From NCBI GenBank assembly GCA_027081755.1, contig JALWJF010000062.1, forward strand, positions 1 to 40,166: 40,166 nucleotides of DNA, in the 5' to 3' direction. Made by a program: the position numbers and the translations under genes. Position 1 is the first letter of the stretch. Each line of letters starts with the position of its first letter. Shown here one piece after another: positions 27,948 through 37,398 of this stretch. The DNA comes from Desulfurococcales archaeon. Its GTDB lineage: Archaea > Thermoproteota > Thermoprotei_A > Sulfolobales > Ignicoccaceae. A model generated the notes under the pieces. The model was not told the origin of the DNA, did not search any database, and was given only the letters and a program-made list of their open reading frames with translations.

Positions 27948-29166
27948 AGTTTGTCATTAGTCTAATTAGATCCCTTCCCTTAATCCTCAAACTGCCCTTG
28001 ATGGCTGCTCTTTCATTATATTCACCCACCCCATCGGGTATTTGGGTTGGTGCATATAGCAAAACGGGTACCGGATCGCCGGTATGTTCCTTAACGCTTA
28101 GCGGGGTTGCGTGATCTGGTGTTACGGCAAAGACCGCTTCACCATCATAGTAATCCAGTATGTAACCCGCTATGTAGTCAAGAGCTTCTATCATTCTTAC
28201 CTTTTCCTCTACTAATCCGTCATGAGATGCTGCATCTGTTCCCTTCAAATGAACGAAGACCATATCATAATCATTTAGACGCTTTACGGCCTCCCTTGCC
28301 TTGGCCTTATAATCCGTATCTATACCTCCAGTAGCTCCTTTAGGTACGTAGACATCCATTCCTACTGCCCTGGCTACACCTAAGACCAAGGCAGTTGCTC
28401 CCACCGCAGCCGCTTTAATACCAAACATCTCCTGAAGCTTCGGTAGCCTCTTCCTCATCATACCAGCTCCTCTTAAGAGGACTATGTTTGCTGGGGGTAA
28501 GCCCTTTCTTATTCTCTCCTTATTTGATGGATGATCCTTCAATATTTCATAACTCTTTAATGTTATTTCGTTTAGTATTTCGGCGGTCTTTTTGGCTTCG
28601 GGGGTATCCCTTAACGGTTTGGATAGTGCTACAGGCTTACCCACTTCATGGGGATCCGTATCAGTCACTTCATCGCTGAGACCGGATCCGTGGAGGACAA
28701 CCGCCAACCTATGCTCAGTGGCATGATAGAACTTAACCTCTACATCCTTTACTCTGTTCAACTTTTCATTTAATGTCTTTACAAGTTCTTCTGCTTCTGG
28801 TACCCTTCTACCAGCTCTTCTATCAATTACAATAAGTTTACCGTTTTCTTCTTTAACTGTTGCAAAATTCCCTCTTAGAGCTACATCTCCTTGCTCAAGT
28901 TCGGCCCCAACACCTAGGGCTTCGAAAGGGCCTCTACCTTCATACCATTCAAAGGGATCTAAACCGAAGAGAGCTAGGTGGGCGGTATCACTTCCCGGAG
29001 GGACTCCGGGGGCTATTACGTCCATTAGTCCTACCCTACCCCTTCTAGCCATTTCATCCAAGTTCGGTGTACTTGCCACCTCCAAGGGCGTCTTGTTACC
29101 CAAGGAAGGGACGAGCCTATCTCCCATACCATCGCCAACTAATAGCACGAGCTTGAGTTTTTTCAT
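27916..29166 (-). CDS. apgM: 2,3-bisphosphoglycerate-independent phosphoglycerate mutase (ApgM)
   Basis: LVLLVGDGMGDR, TPNLDEMARRGRVGLMDVIAPGVPPGSDTAHLALFGLDP, FAVTPDHATPLSVKEHTGDPVPVLLY; start at ATG 29166. Confidence 0.96.
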   Translation of the reverse strand: MKKLKLVLLVGDGMGDRLVPSLGNKTPLEVASTPNLDEMARRGRVGLMDVIAPGVPPGSDTAHLALFGLDPFEWYEGRGPFEALGVGAELEQGDVALRGNFATVKEENGKLIVIDRRAGRRVPEAEELVKTLNEKLNRVKDVEVKFYHATEHRLAVVLHGSGLSDEVTDTDPHEVGKPVALSKPLRDTPEAKKTAEILNEITLKSYEILKDHPSNKERIRKGLPPANIVLLRGAGMMRKRLPKLQEMFGIKAAAVGATALVLGVARAVGMDVYVPKGATGGIDTDYKAKAREAVKRLNDYDMVFVHLKGTDAASHDGLVEEKVRMIEALDYIAGYILDYYDGEAVFAVTPDHATPLSVKEHTGDPVPVLLYAPTQIPDGVGEYNERAAIKGSLRIKGRDLIRLMTNYANRAKKFGA

Positions 29167-29237
29167 GCAGACACCGCTTAACCTTAACGTACCCAATTAA
29201 TTACTTCTCTCCACTTAGCGGAATACGGTAAAGAGGC

Positions 29238-30047
29238 TTGAAGAGGCCCGAAGGCCCTAGGTTCTTGAGGTCTGACGGTACCCCATCAAAGCTCACGAGA
29301 ATTCATAAGGAACAGCATTGGCTAGATGAGGCCAGAGAGCTAGAAGTCGTCCATACACCAGCAAGTCCCATAAGGGTGGCTATCCTAGAGATGATTAATA
29401 GAAACATACTAGACGTAATAATAAGCGATGGCGACAAATACCTAGGATTGGTAACATTACCCAAGCTCGTGTCCGAGATAGCCCTCTGGGAGAAGAAAGA
29501 TGAGCCTATATATAAAGTATTCTTAGAGCCTCTTAAGAGAGCATTAATAAAGGTTAAACCGTTAGACTTGGGCATGGATGACAAGGAGGTTGCTGAGATA
29601 CTTAGCTCCGCTGTGCCTAGCGATGAATACCCTATAGTGCAAGAAGAGAAAGTAGTGGGCATGCTCCCCTTGAGGGAGGTCGTGGCTAAAAGACCGTGTG
29701 ATAAGGCCTTGGGAAGCATAGCACGAGAAGTCCCAGTTGCCAAGGACATAACTGAGGCATTAAAGCTAATGTATGAGACAGCTTCTCCTGTGGTGGGCGT
29801 AGAAGAGAGAATAATAGATTCGAGGGATCTAGCCAAAAGGATATGGGAGGAAAGAACACACAATGTTGGCGATCTAAGTTTAAATGACCTACCTCACGAG
29901 CCCCATGAAGTCTTCAAGGAAAACGTAAGGCTATCCGAAGCTATAGAAAGCTTAGATATACATAAAGCTGACTATATACTAGTTAAGAAGGAGGGAGGTC
30001 TAGCTTACGTACCAATAAACGTGGCAGCGTCATGCAACATACATTAA
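29238..30047 (+). CDS. CBS-domain-like protein
   Basis: 269 aa; repeated pattern resembling degenerate CBS pairs (DVIISDGDKYLGLVTLPKLV; YPIVQEEKVVGMLPLREVV; MYETASPVVGV). Confidence 0.6.
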   Translation: MKRPEGPRFLRSDGTPSKLTRIHKEQHWLDEARELEVVHTPASPIRVAILEMINRNILDVIISDGDKYLGLVTLPKLVSEIALWEKKDEPIYKVFLEPLKRALIKVKPLDLGMDDKEVAEILSSAVPSDEYPIVQEEKVVGMLPLREVVAKRPCDKALGSIAREVPVAKDITEALKLMYETASPVVGVEERIIDSRDLAKRIWEERTHNVGDLSLNDLPHEPHEVFKENVRLSEAIESLDIHKADYILVKKEGGLAYVPINVAASCNIH

Positions 30048-30466
30048 AGTTCGTTTGTGATGCTATGCTAGGAAAACTAGCCAGATTTTTGAGAGTTCTC
30101 GGCTATGACACTCTGTATACTCAAGAAAAAGATGAACTTATCTTAAAGAAGTATAAGGATCGGATACTATTGACCAAAGATAAGGAACTTTGCAAAAGAT
30201 TCGAGGGTCATTGCATATACATTCATTCCCAAGATGTCAAAGAACAATTAGAAGAACTTCACATAACCCTAGGTTTACCACTAAAAATGCCAGAGAGACC
30301 TTTAAGGTGTTCATTATGTAATACCGAATTGGTCTATGTGGGAAAGACCAGAGATAGGGATTTATGGGTCTGTCCCAAGTGCGGTCAACCGTACTGGAAA
30401 GGCTCACATACGGAGAGGATGGAAAGAATGTTTAGAAACATAAGGAAGAAGTACATCATTTCTTGA
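30032..30466 (+). CDS. Mut7-C RNAse domain protein (DUF82, PIN-like fold with Zn ribbon)
   Basis: FVCDAMLGKLARFLRVLGYDTLY, ILLTKDKELCKR, CSLCNTEL..VCPKCGQPYWKGSHTERM. Confidence 0.93.
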   Translation: MQHTLKFVCDAMLGKLARFLRVLGYDTLYTQEKDELILKKYKDRILLTKDKELCKRFEGHCIYIHSQDVKEQLEELHITLGLPLKMPERPLRCSLCNTELVYVGKTRDRDLWVCPKCGQPYWKGSHTERMERMFRNIRKKYIIS

Positions 30467-31415
30467 ATCTGAAGCCGAGCTTTAGTACCCCAGACGGGCA
30501 GACTTCTACACACCTTCCACAATGGAAGCAACGATAATCCTTAACGTCTTTCATTGTGTTCACATACTGGCCATAGACATCTATGTTCATTGGGCAAACC
30601 ATACTACAGAGATTACACTTAGTACATTTGGTAACGTCCTCTACCTTTATTCTGAATGGGCTATACTTGTTCATTACAAAGCCATAGAAGTTGCCCACTG
30701 GACATACGTATTTGCACCAGAACCTCTTTACCTTAAACGCCTTTTCGGCAACGATGTTCACTACTAAAGCTACTATTATGAAAGTAACATAAGCAAGTGC
30801 CGTACCCAGAGCTGCTCCGGGCAGTCCCATAGCAATTGCTACGAGTTCGTCAAAGAACTTAGTAGTCCCCGCTATTGGCGATATCGTAGTATAGAACGGT
30901 ATGCTGAAGTATACTGACAGTATGAAGAATATGGCCATCGATATTATTGGTACTACTTTCTCCTTGGCATTTGCCTCGTGATACTTCATGTGATAGCTAT
31001 CCTTGGGTAATGAGAGCTTTTTCTCAAAGATGCTGAAGAGTAGGTCCATTGGACAGACCCATCCACAGAAGAACCTTCCCAGGAAGCTGTACAGTACTAC
31101 AACTACGGCTACTCCTATCACTGTCTGGAGTATTACGTGGTGTGCTGAACCCCACAGCTCTATGAAAGCCCAAGGATCAAACATAGGTATCTCGCAAAAT
31201 ACCCTGCTCGAGGCCAAGGAACCTTCTAAAGGCATTGAGCAAGTAACGTTGCCATGGAATGTTGGCTTTACTATATAGAAATATATGGGTAATTGTAACG
31301 CAAAACCCAAGAGTATGAGCACTTGTAGTGCCCTTCTAGCTAGGGTCCATTTCCCTCTGGGCGGAGTTCCTTTGATCCACCTCTTGATCATAGATTTGCT
31401 TACCATGTCTTTCAC
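30456..31415 (-). CDS. napH: NapH-like 4Fe-4S membrane quinol dehydrogenase component
   Basis: FFCGWVCPMDLLFSIFE, FWCKYVCPVGNFYGF, CTKCNLCSMVCP, CFHCGRCVEVCPSG; transmembrane helices; next to napG/napA-like genes. Confidence 0.88.
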   Translation of the reverse strand: MKDMVSKSMIKRWIKGTPPRGKWTLARRALQVLILLGFALQLPIYFYIVKPTFHGNVTCSMPLEGSLASSRVFCEIPMFDPWAFIELWGSAHHVILQTVIGVAVVVVLYSFLGRFFCGWVCPMDLLFSIFEKKLSLPKDSYHMKYHEANAKEKVVPIISMAIFFILSVYFSIPFYTTISPIAGTTKFFDELVAIAMGLPGAALGTALAYVTFIIVALVVNIVAEKAFKVKRFWCKYVCPVGNFYGFVMNKYSPFRIKVEDVTKCTKCNLCSMVCPMNIDVYGQYVNTMKDVKDYRCFHCGRCVEVCPSGVLKLGFRFKK

Positions 31416-31416
31416 C

Positions 31417-32361
31417 TCACAGACCCGGAGTTAACCTTTTGGCCTTCCTAACGTTTATCAAGTAGTCGGCGTTTAGGGAGCTTCTTATAGTTGCTTTGTA
31501 CGGATCATTATACTCTGCATCAAAGATAAGTTTTATATATTCGTCATACGTCATACCAGTATTCTTGAAGTTTTTGACCCTCTTCTCGTACTCATCCTTA
31601 GGCAAGACGTGTATAGCTGCTCCTGGAACTGGACATGAACTCATACATAAGCCACAACCGTTACACTGATCCGGTTTGACTCTTGTATGCTTGCCCCACT
31701 CGTTATAGGTAAACTCGAAGACCTCGGCCCCTCTGGGACAAGCTGATGCGCAGCTCTCGCAGTCACCACTGTTCCAAGCCCAACATAGATCTGGGTCTAT
31801 CAGAGCAATCCCCATCTTGACTTCTCTTGGCTCAATCTTTGCCAGCGCATCTGTAGGACATACCTTTACACATTCCATACAAAGCTCACATGGATGGTTG
31901 AACACATCGTATGCTACTGGGATCCCTACCTCGGCGGGATTTCCTTCGAATCCCTTTAACCTTAAAACCCCATATCCCATGTTGCTACAAGCAGTATAGC
32001 ATAAGGTACATCTGATGCATTTGCTAGCGTAGTTCTCATCAGCTCCGGGAGGAGGAAGTTCATAATGGTCTTCCTTGTATGGCTTTGTATACGTCATACA
32101 TTTGTCCGGCAATAATGGATTCTTCACTATAATCTTATTCCCTATTTTTTCAGTCAAGCCTAAGGCTTGGTAATATGCTATCTTGTCTTTAGCTTTGAGT
32201 ATCCACGGTTCATAATAATAGCCTTCACAGTCTCCCAATTCATTTGCCTTTTCTAAAGCTTCCATAGCCTTAGAGGTAGTTGGAAGTAAACTCGAAACGG
32301 CAACAAGGAGGATCCCTTTGAGCAAATTCCTCCTAGTATCGTTCAAGCCTTGAATACCCAA
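31417..32361 (-). CDS. napG: NapG-like ferredoxin-type protein with Tat-like leader
   Basis: TRRNLLKGILLVAVSSL leader; CIRCTLCYTACS, CELCMECVKVCPTDAL, CNGCGLCMSSCPVPGAAI. Confidence 0.88.
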   Translation of the reverse strand: MGIQGLNDTRRNLLKGILLVAVSSLLPTTSKAMEALEKANELGDCEGYYYEPWILKAKDKIAYYQALGLTEKIGNKIIVKNPLLPDKCMTYTKPYKEDHYELPPPGADENYASKCIRCTLCYTACSNMGYGVLRLKGFEGNPAEVGIPVAYDVFNHPCELCMECVKVCPTDALAKIEPREVKMGIALIDPDLCWAWNSGDCESCASACPRGAEVFEFTYNEWGKHTRVKPDQCNGCGLCMSSCPVPGAAIHVLPKDEYEKRVKNFKNTGMTYDEYIKLIFDAEYNDPYKATIRSSLNADYLINVRKAKRLTPGL

Positions 32362-32427
32362 GGATAATGGGCAAGAGGAGGAAATAAATAGTACGTTCGA
32401 GATACATGAAAAAGATTTTTGTCTAAG

Positions 32428-35400
32428 TTATTCTAACTCTACCATACACTCTGGACAATAGTCCTTAAGCTTTATGTCGTAGTTGGGCTTGGCAGTCTGC
32501 TCCTTGGACCATATTCCTCCTGGCGGTATCTCGTCGGGCCTAGCCTTCCTTATCCTGGCTGCACACGTCTTGAAGTCTGGCTGGAAGAAGTACGGCTGTA
32601 CGTCGTAATTATCAAGCGTTAGTGCATTAGCTAACTTGTATTGGTCGAACCATGGTATGAAGGTGTAGTCGGCCCTCGGACCTCCTAGACCGGTCTTCGG
32701 GTTCAGTATCCTTACTGGCACCACAACCTTACCTCTTGGACTCTCTACCACTACCCAATCGCCAGGCTTGAGTCCTAGCTTCTTGGCAGTCTTCACGTTG
32801 ATCTCTGCATAAGCGCTTGGCTTAACTCTATACAGCTCTGGTACCCTACATGTCATAGTACAGGTGTGCCAATGCTCGATCACTCTTCCGGTGGTGGCGA
32901 CCATTGGGTAGCCGTCATCATTCCTTACATCTATTACTGTTCCGTCTGGTAGCCTGTACCTCAAGTTGAAGCCGGGTGCTTCAGCCGGTGCTAGCGCTAT
33001 CTCGAAAATAGCCTCTATGTCACCCTTGCTGATAGCCAATGCGTCACCCCAGCTCATTTGCTCTAGCAGTTGTAGTCCCCTCTCTGGGTCACCGCTTGCT
33101 GGTTCAGCTATGTACTTCTTGGTTACTACGAACGGTCCCTTCGGGGCAGTGAAGACGCTTATCTTACCCTTGAAGACAGCGTCTGCGTCGAGCTTCTCGT
33201 GGGTTATTATTACCTTCTTGTTGATAGTCATCTTGCCGGTCTTGTGGTCTAAGTTCACCGGTAACCATGGCCTGGCCCACATAGTCATTCTACCGGTGTA
33301 CTTGGCATAGAAGATGTTGTACCAGTCTTTCGGTAGGTTCCACTTCTTCTTGTACTCCATATCATCAATCTCTTCCACTATCTTCTTTAACACCCACTTC
33401 AGTAGTACTGGGTTGTGCCATAGGTGACCGAGCCACTTCTTCTTGTGTATCGGGTGCAGCTTGGTATCGTCGTAGTTCATTATGAAGTTGCGTATCTCTT
33501 GCGGATCGTTCATGTTCTTTATCTTGTTGTATATGTCCTTAATGACCTCTGGGTCCGGCATTAGCGGATCATACGGATATACGTACCTCATAGCGCTCTC
33601 GTACTTGTCGTACCTCCTCTTCACGCTCGGGTTGACGGCATAGGTCCAAGGCCACGGCCACCTGAAGCCGTGTTGCTGCTGCCAAGTCCTCTTGCGGAAT
33701 AGATTCCTGTCCGGATAGCTGAAGTCGTAGTAGGTGTTCTTACAGAGTGCCCTTATGTCGTAGTTCCATATGCGGTCGAGTACCTTCATGTGCCACTTCT
33801 TCTCTTGACTCTTCTCTACTACGTACTGAACCCAGCTCTTGTAACCAGCCTTCTTGGCAGCCTCATCAACCCTTTCTGGGAAGAAGACGCTCACTATGCC
33901 CTTCGGTACTAGGCCCTCGTCCTCCCAGGCCTTTCCTAACATAGCGAATATGATGTGGTCACCGATGGCTTCTCCGTACGGCTTGATCACGTAGCCGGCT
34001 ACGGAGTACCTCCTCTCGGTACAGCCGTAGAAGAACTCCTTCTCGGCGTATGCTGCTGCTGGAAGTACTAGGTCGGCCACGTCGGTAGTTCTGGTTGGGT
34101 AGATGTCGTTTACCACTACGAACGGAAATGCTGGATCGTCGTCATGCGGCTTAGCCATGCCTAGCCTGAACTTGAAGACGTTCGGGAGGCTCTGACCTGG
34201 GTTGGTCTCGGCTATCCAGATGATCTTGATCTGCCCGGCGTTCACACGGCGGAACATCTCTATTACGTGAGGTCCGGGTACTGGGTGGACCCAGATCTCC
34301 TTCATGGTCTTCTGGATTACGCTCTCTGGATAGCCCAATTCTCTCATTAACTCAGCAGTTACTTTCCTCCAGATCTCCTCTACCTCATGCCTAGCCTCAG
34401 CATTGGCAATCAGCCTTCCGTAAGGCAGTACGTGGGCTAGACCTCCTTGGTCCCTTATTCCTCCACACGCGTTGGGCTGTCCGGTTAGGCTTAGCGTGCC
34501 CTTACCATACTTACCTAAGTTACCACTCAGTGCTAGGAAGTCCATTATAGTGTTTATCGAGTGCACACCTTGTATCTTCTGGTTTATGCCCATCGTCCAG
34601 AGCACTAGGGTGTTGCCCTTAGCCATCCACTTAGTAGCGAGTCTCATGGCCTCCACTGGGTCAATCTCCACGAACGGCTCGGTGCCCTCCATGTTGACCT
34701 TAGCCGGATCCAGCTCGCCAGCTTGGATGAGCTTTTGGGCTAGGCTCCTCTTGATTAGTGGCATCTCGTCACCGAACAGTATCTTGACCATTACCTCTGG
34801 CTTGTAAAGCTTGATGAAGTCTACGAATAAGGCGAATCCCTTCTCCCAGTCTCTCTCTATCTCGTCCTCACTCCCGTATTCCTTACCTAAGCTTGGATAG
34901 AATGCGTAGTTACTCTTGACGCTGGCAGTAGTACCCATATCCCAGACCTTGTTGAGATCCTTTAGGTTGTTGTACTTAGTGTTGTAATCCTTGAGAGCCC
35001 AAGTCTTTTGGCTCTGTTTGATTATCGCGAAGTCCACGTGTCTTCTGAGCCAAGTTAGATCTAGCCATTCGGGGTTCTCACAAGTGACCTTTCCATTAAC
35101 TGGATCAGCCTTACACTTGGCCAGCTCGTAGAGAAGTATGTATATCATGGTATTCATGAAGGCTACGTCCATGGACCACCTCAGAGGTAGCCACAGATCC
35201 GATAGTACACCGGTCCTAGTCTTCCTTGGATCGGCCAGTATGATCTTCGCCTTGTCGCCCATCCTTTCCTTGACCCTAGCTATCCTACCGAAGAGTATTG
35301 GGTGGGCTTCGGCAGTGTTGGTACCTATCAGTAGGAAGGTATTAGCGTGCTCGCCGGTCTCTGGCTCCGGTATGTCAATTAGGTCATAGCTGGTTTCTGG

Positions 35401-36186
35401 CTCGTCCGCTCCGAAGCCGGTTATGTAACCTCCTACTGCAGAGACCATACACATTCTTGGGTTGCCGTCTAGGTTGTTGGTGTGAATACCTCCCTTGGTT
35501 AGCTTGTTGATCACATAGCTCTCTTCAGTTCCTAGCTGTCCACTTCCATAGTAAGCGAAGCTGTGGGGACCGTACTTCTGGAGTGCGTACTTGAACATCG
35601 CAGTGAAGAACTTTACGGCAGTGTCCCAATCAACCTCAACGAAATTATTGAAGAGGAAGTCGTCTTGGACGAGCTTGGCACTTACGTTCTTGGTTACTTG
35701 TCTATTCTTAACCCTGGGAGCAAGCTTTATCTCTTCAGGCTTAATCGGTGGTCTGTTGAGGCCGGGTATGATCCAGTCCTTGTTGACCAGAGGTCTCTTG
35801 AGCCTGGCCTTGGCGGCTTGCTTGTTACCACCGTGACCTATGGCCTTGTGAATGTAGAATGCCTTAGTACACATCGCACCGTGGTTGACGGGGTAGGCAG
35901 GCATTCCCAAGATGGCATACATCTCAATGGCTAGATCAGTCTTGGGGTCTACCAGGGCTTGGGTCTGGACGCCACAACCGGTTCCACAGAACCTACAAGG
36001 TCCTATAGGTACTATGGTCATGTAGGGTCTGCCTTCAGCTTGTAGATGCATAACCTCGTTTATGCTAGACTTTATTTCTCCCTCGAGTTCCTTGTTGGTA
36101 AGCTTAGCTGCCCTTCCGACCGTCGCGAGGGCTGCGCCCAGAGCCAGGGCCTTGAGTAGGTTCCTACGCGCTTTGTTCACTGTCAA
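32428..36186 (-). CDS. napA: NapA-like molybdopterin oxidoreductase (periplasmic-type nitrate reductase catalytic subunit), 1252 aa
   Basis: Tat leader KARRNLLKALALGAAL; 4Fe-4S CRFCGTGCGVQ..C; Mo-ligand region NPRMCMVSAVGGYITGFGADEPETSYDL; C-terminal GRVIEHWHTCTMTCRVPELYR and FVPWFDQ-like FIPWFDQYKLANALTLDNYD. Confidence 0.88.
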   Translation of the reverse strand: MTVNKARRNLLKALALGAALATVGRAAKLTNKELEGEIKSSINEVMHLQAEGRPYMTIVPIGPCRFCGTGCGVQTQALVDPKTDLAIEMYAILGMPAYPVNHGAMCTKAFYIHKAIGHGGNKQAAKARLKRPLVNKDWIIPGLNRPPIKPEEIKLAPRVKNRQVTKNVSAKLVQDDFLFNNFVEVDWDTAVKFFTAMFKYALQKYGPHSFAYYGSGQLGTEESYVINKLTKGGIHTNNLDGNPRMCMVSAVGGYITGFGADEPETSYDLIDIPEPETGEHANTFLLIGTNTAEAHPILFGRIARVKERMGDKAKIILADPRKTRTGVLSDLWLPLRWSMDVAFMNTMIYILLYELAKCKADPVNGKVTCENPEWLDLTWLRRHVDFAIIKQSQKTWALKDYNTKYNNLKDLNKVWDMGTTASVKSNYAFYPSLGKEYGSEDEIERDWEKGFALFVDFIKLYKPEVMVKILFGDEMPLIKRSLAQKLIQAGELDPAKVNMEGTEPFVEIDPVEAMRLATKWMAKGNTLVLWTMGINQKIQGVHSINTIMDFLALSGNLGKYGKGTLSLTGQPNACGGIRDQGGLAHVLPYGRLIANAEARHEVEEIWRKVTAELMRELGYPESVIQKTMKEIWVHPVPGPHVIEMFRRVNAGQIKIIWIAETNPGQSLPNVFKFRLGMAKPHDDDPAFPFVVVNDIYPTRTTDVADLVLPAAAYAEKEFFYGCTERRYSVAGYVIKPYGEAIGDHIIFAMLGKAWEDEGLVPKGIVSVFFPERVDEAAKKAGYKSWVQYVVEKSQEKKWHMKVLDRIWNYDIRALCKNTYYDFSYPDRNLFRKRTWQQQHGFRWPWPWTYAVNPSVKRRYDKYESAMRYVYPYDPLMPDPEVIKDIYNKIKNMNDPQEIRNFIMNYDDTKLHPIHKKKWLGHLWHNPVLLKWVLKKIVEEIDDMEYKKKWNLPKDWYNIFYAKYTGRMTMWARPWLPVNLDHKTGKMTINKKVIITHEKLDADAVFKGKISVFTAPKGPFVVTKKYIAEPASGDPERGLQLLEQMSWGDALAISKGDIEAIFEIALAPAEAPGFNLRYRLPDGTVIDVRNDDGYPMVATTGRVIEHWHTCTMTCRVPELYRVKPSAYAEINVKTAKKLGLKPGDWVVVESPRGKVVVPVRILNPKTGLGGPRADYTFIPWFDQYKLANALTLDNYDVQPYFFQPDFKTCAARIRKARPDEIPPGGIWSKEQTAKPNYDIKLKDYCPECMVELE

Positions 36187-36258
36187 GGACTGGTCCCATG
36201 AGAAGGTGTTATTTTCTCCCTAAAATAGGTTGGGGAGTACATAGAAACACTTTAAGTT

Positions 36259-36618
36259 CTATTTCGAATCTTGTTCCTCTATTTTTGAAAGTATTAGGCG
36301 GTAATAGGCTTTTGCCTCTTCTGAGACACCTATCTCCTTATTTAATAGCATTCGGTTTAGCCTCTCTTCAGCTTCTTTGTCAGCCAAAAAGCCATAAGCC
36401 ACATAGGCCTTCAATACACCCTCAACGCCTTCAGCATACCTTATTATATCAATCAAGTCGTCAACCGTAGGCGCTTCGACGTAGAAGAGTAGGTAAGCCG
36501 GGTTATCCATTTCGTATGTTTCGAAACCGGACTTGTGTAGTACTTCCCTTATCTTAGCTATCACTTCTGGCTTACGGTATTGAGGAGCTATTAAGAAGAA
36601 GCCCGTTGCAAACGGCAA
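36259..36618 (-). CDS. NapD-like chaperone (candidate)
   Basis: 119 aa directly upstream of napA on the same strand; alternating alpha/beta pattern with GVEGVLKAYVAYGFL as in NapD. Confidence 0.55.
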   Translation of the reverse strand: MPFATGFFLIAPQYRKPEVIAKIREVLHKSGFETYEMDNPAYLLFYVEAPTVDDLIDIIRYAEGVEGVLKAYVAYGFLADKEAEERLNRMLLNKEIGVSEEAKAYYRLILSKIEEQDSK

Positions 36619-36707
36619 ACCTCGTGCCCCAGCTCTACTCTATGTGTCGGTATAAAATGACCCCTATACATTAGCTTTACTCAAAACCTTCTGTAGCGGG
36701 AGAACTG

Positions 36708-37349
36708 ATGATACTAATTAAATATACAACGATTCCAGAACCAAAAATGGAGGAGGAAAATTATGAGGGTAAGCCGTACCTTTATTATAGGGAGTGTTCA
36801 GACGGCCTTTACTTAGAAGTCGCTGTGGATGAAGAAAATGCCGATATCGTGAAAGAAGCCATAGAAGGTGGAGAGTTACCAGATGCTGTCCTTTCGGCTT
36901 TAGGTATAGGGATTGAAGGGGAAAGTTTGGAAGAATTATGCGAGCAGTTGAAAGAGAGAGGTCTAGACTGCGAAATGAGGGCCTACGAAGAAGGGAAGAG
37001 GTACTGTGAAGAAATGAGGTTAGAACTAGGAAGAGGAGGGGGGAGACTCGTAAAGGTTGTCGTAGAGGGTAACAGCATTAGGACATTTCCCTATAGAGGA
37101 AAGAGCTACGTGAGATTTGTAGGAGGGAAAATCCCGAAACTCGAGGCGACTGTGCCTTCCTCTGCTCTCGAAGCAATATTCAAAAGCGAAGACAAGCTCA
37201 AGGCCACGCTTGCATTAGTAGTTCCAATCTTAAAGGAAACTAACTTGGACGATCCCGTAGACGTTATCGAAAAGCTTGAAGCGAGTGGCGAGAACTACAA
37301 GATATGTATTGAGAGGAAAGGAAACACTATAGTGTGGACGCTTGAGTAA
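36708..37349 (+). CDS. Hypothetical protein
   Basis: 213-aa intact acidic ORF, divergent from the nap cluster. Confidence 0.7.
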   Translation: MILIKYTTIPEPKMEEENYEGKPYLYYRECSDGLYLEVAVDEENADIVKEAIEGGELPDAVLSALGIGIEGESLEELCEQLKERGLDCEMRAYEEGKRYCEEMRLELGRGGGRLVKVVVEGNSIRTFPYRGKSYVRFVGGKIPKLEATVPSSALEAIFKSEDKLKATLALVVPILKETNLDDPVDVIEKLEASGENYKICIERKGNTIVWTLE

Positions 37350-37398
37350 GGCCTACACATTTTAGGGTATTCCCTTTTCGTCCAAAAGGCTGATACTA

